From M55B157 sp964626275 (GTDB taxonomy: Bacteria > Actinomycetota > Actinomycetes > S36-B12), in NCBI GenBank assembly GCA_964626275.1, contig CAZVCZ010000016.1:1-21804 (forward strand): DNA of 21,804 nt, in the 5' to 3' direction. Both the position numbers and the translations under genes were made by a program. The notes beneath the pieces were generated by a model. It was not told the DNA's origin and did no database searches. It saw nothing but the letters and a program-made list of their open reading frames with translations. Positions 21,176 to 21,804 of this stretch are shown one piece after another; position 1 is the stretch's first letter, and each line of letters starts with the position of its first letter.

Positions 21176-21804
21176 CCGTTGCTCTCCAACGCGGCGTAGG
21201 CGGGCTTGATGACGTCATTGATGAGCGCTAACCGCTCGTCGAAGGGGATGAAGGCACTCTTCATCGCATTCACGGTCAGCCACCGAAGATCGGCCCACCC
21301 CCAGCCGAAGGCCTCGCACACCTGGGCCATCTCCTGGGTCATCGAGGTGTCGGACATCAACCGGTTATCGGTGTTGAGGGTGACCCGGAAACGCAACTTT
21401 GAGAGCAGCCCGATCGGATGCTCGGCGATGCTCGCGGCAGCACCGGTCATCACATTCGAGGTGGGGCACAACTCCAGCGGAATGCGCCGGTCGCGGATAT
21501 AGGCCGCGAGCGGGCCGAGGTGCGCCGTTCCGTCCTCGTCCACTCGGATGTCATCGATGATGCGCACACCGTGACCGAGCCGATCAGCGCCACACCACTG
21601 GATCGCCTCCCAGATGCTGGGCAGACCGAAGGCTTCCCCCGCATGGATCGTGAAGTGCGCGTTCTCACGCCGGAGGTATTCGAAGGACTCCAGGTGCCGG
21701 GTCGGCGGGAAGCCCGCTTCACGCCCGGCGATGTCGAACCCGACGACGCCTCGATCGCGGAATTGCACGACGAGTCCGGCCACCTCGCGAGCATGTTCCT
21801 CCGT
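21172..21804 (-). CDS. add: Adenosine deaminase, 5' end outside the window
   Basis: Converts (deoxy)adenosine to (deoxy)inosine, which the nearby PNP can split. The frame is open to the window edge, giving 210 C-terminal residues of an enzyme usually around 350. The zinc and catalytic motifs of this half are present: TIHAGEAFG (His and the proton-relay Glu), LGHGVRI (active-site His) and LNTDNRLMS (metal-binding Asp), together with ELCPTSNVMTG, a typical adenosine deaminase segment. The missing N-terminal part should hold the first HxH metal pair. The stop overlaps the start of the PNPOx-like gene. In M. tuberculosis, add (Rv3313c, from memory) also lies close to the PNP and mutase genes in the opposite direction. 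Confidence 0.93.
   Translation of the reverse strand, partial: TEEHAREVAGLVVQFRDRGVVGFDIAGREAGFPPTRHLESFEYLRRENAHFTIHAGEAFGLPSIWEAIQWCGADRLGHGVRIIDDIRVDEDGTAHLGPLAAYIRDRRIPLELCPTSNVMTGAAASIAEHPIGLLSKLRFRVTLNTDNRLMSDTSMTQEMAQVCEAFGWGWADLRWLTVNAMKSAFIPFDERLALINDVIKPAYAALESNG
21184..21187 (-). promoter_or_regulatory. Ribosome binding site of the PNPOx-like gene
   Basis: GGAG on the minus strand lies eight bases before the GTG at 21175, inside the last codons of add. It decides the GTG start. Confidence 0.5.

Overview
This is a GC-rich chromosomal segment of an actinobacterium. The gene content and order match a conserved actinobacterial neighbourhood. From memory of M. tuberculosis, the core purE-purK-gtrA-PH protein-birA-accD5-accE5-maf-accA3 corresponds to Rv3275c-Rv3285, and lpdA, the PNP, the phosphohexomutase and add correspond to Rv3303c-Rv3313c. 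A membrane-PH/adenylate cyclase pair lies next to birA, as I recall from Streptomyces. A run of ten Ns (252-261), with the gene on its right broken at the run, suggests a scaffolded draft or metagenome assembly. No mobile element, CRISPR array, tRNA or rRNA was seen, and no intergenic stretch reaches 300 bases (the longest are about 60-70 bases).

Layout. 1-231: 3' end of a probable membrane glycosyltransferase. 262-1575 (-): UDP-glucose/GDP-mannose-type dehydrogenase, cut by the gap. 1610-2131 (+): hotdog acyl-CoA thioesterase. 4262-2128 (-): purK-purE-CoA-binding protein operon with overlapping genes. 4332-4895 (+): GtrA. 6437-4846 (-): membrane PH-domain protein coupled to a class III adenylate cyclase. 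7364-6501 (-): birA. 7383-9202 (+): carboxyltransferase beta and epsilon subunits. 9821-9213 (-): maf. 9865-11622 (+): biotin carboxylase/BCCP alpha subunit. 11655-12968 (+): secreted/membrane protein with a Gly-Phe tail. 14305-12965 (-): lpdA-type quinone reductase. 14368-14829 (+): gamma-glutamylcyclotransferase-like protein. 14881-20728 (+): purine nucleoside phosphorylase, phosphosugar mutase, deoC and two consecutive aldehyde dehydrogenase-fold genes. 21804-20741 (-): add (cut by the window end) and a PNPOx-like protein.

Two metabolic modules stand out. The first is an acyl-CoA (probably propionyl-CoA) carboxylase: alpha, beta and epsilon subunits plus the BirA ligase that biotinylates alpha. 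The second is nucleoside breakdown: Add deaminates adenosine, PNP releases (deoxy)ribose-1-phosphate, the mutase could make the 5-phosphate, DeoC cleaves deoxyribose-5-phosphate to glyceraldehyde-3-phosphate and acetaldehyde, and the aldehyde dehydrogenase could oxidise the acetaldehyde. The dehydrogenase looks like an ALDH16 split into two translationally coupled genes: a catalytic 479-residue protein and a 287-residue partner lacking the catalytic Cys/Glu. This is the most interesting object in the window.

Gene expression signals are very regular. First genes of transcripts usually have a TANNNT element 6-8 bases before an ATG/GTG and no Shine-Dalgarno (leaderless layout). Genes inside operons overlap the previous stop and carry GGAG-like ribosome sites. 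birA and accD share one symmetric 7-bp TACAGTA as overlapping, opposite -10 elements. All five convergent junctions overlap or are separated by 12 bases or fewer, leaving no room for ordinary terminators.
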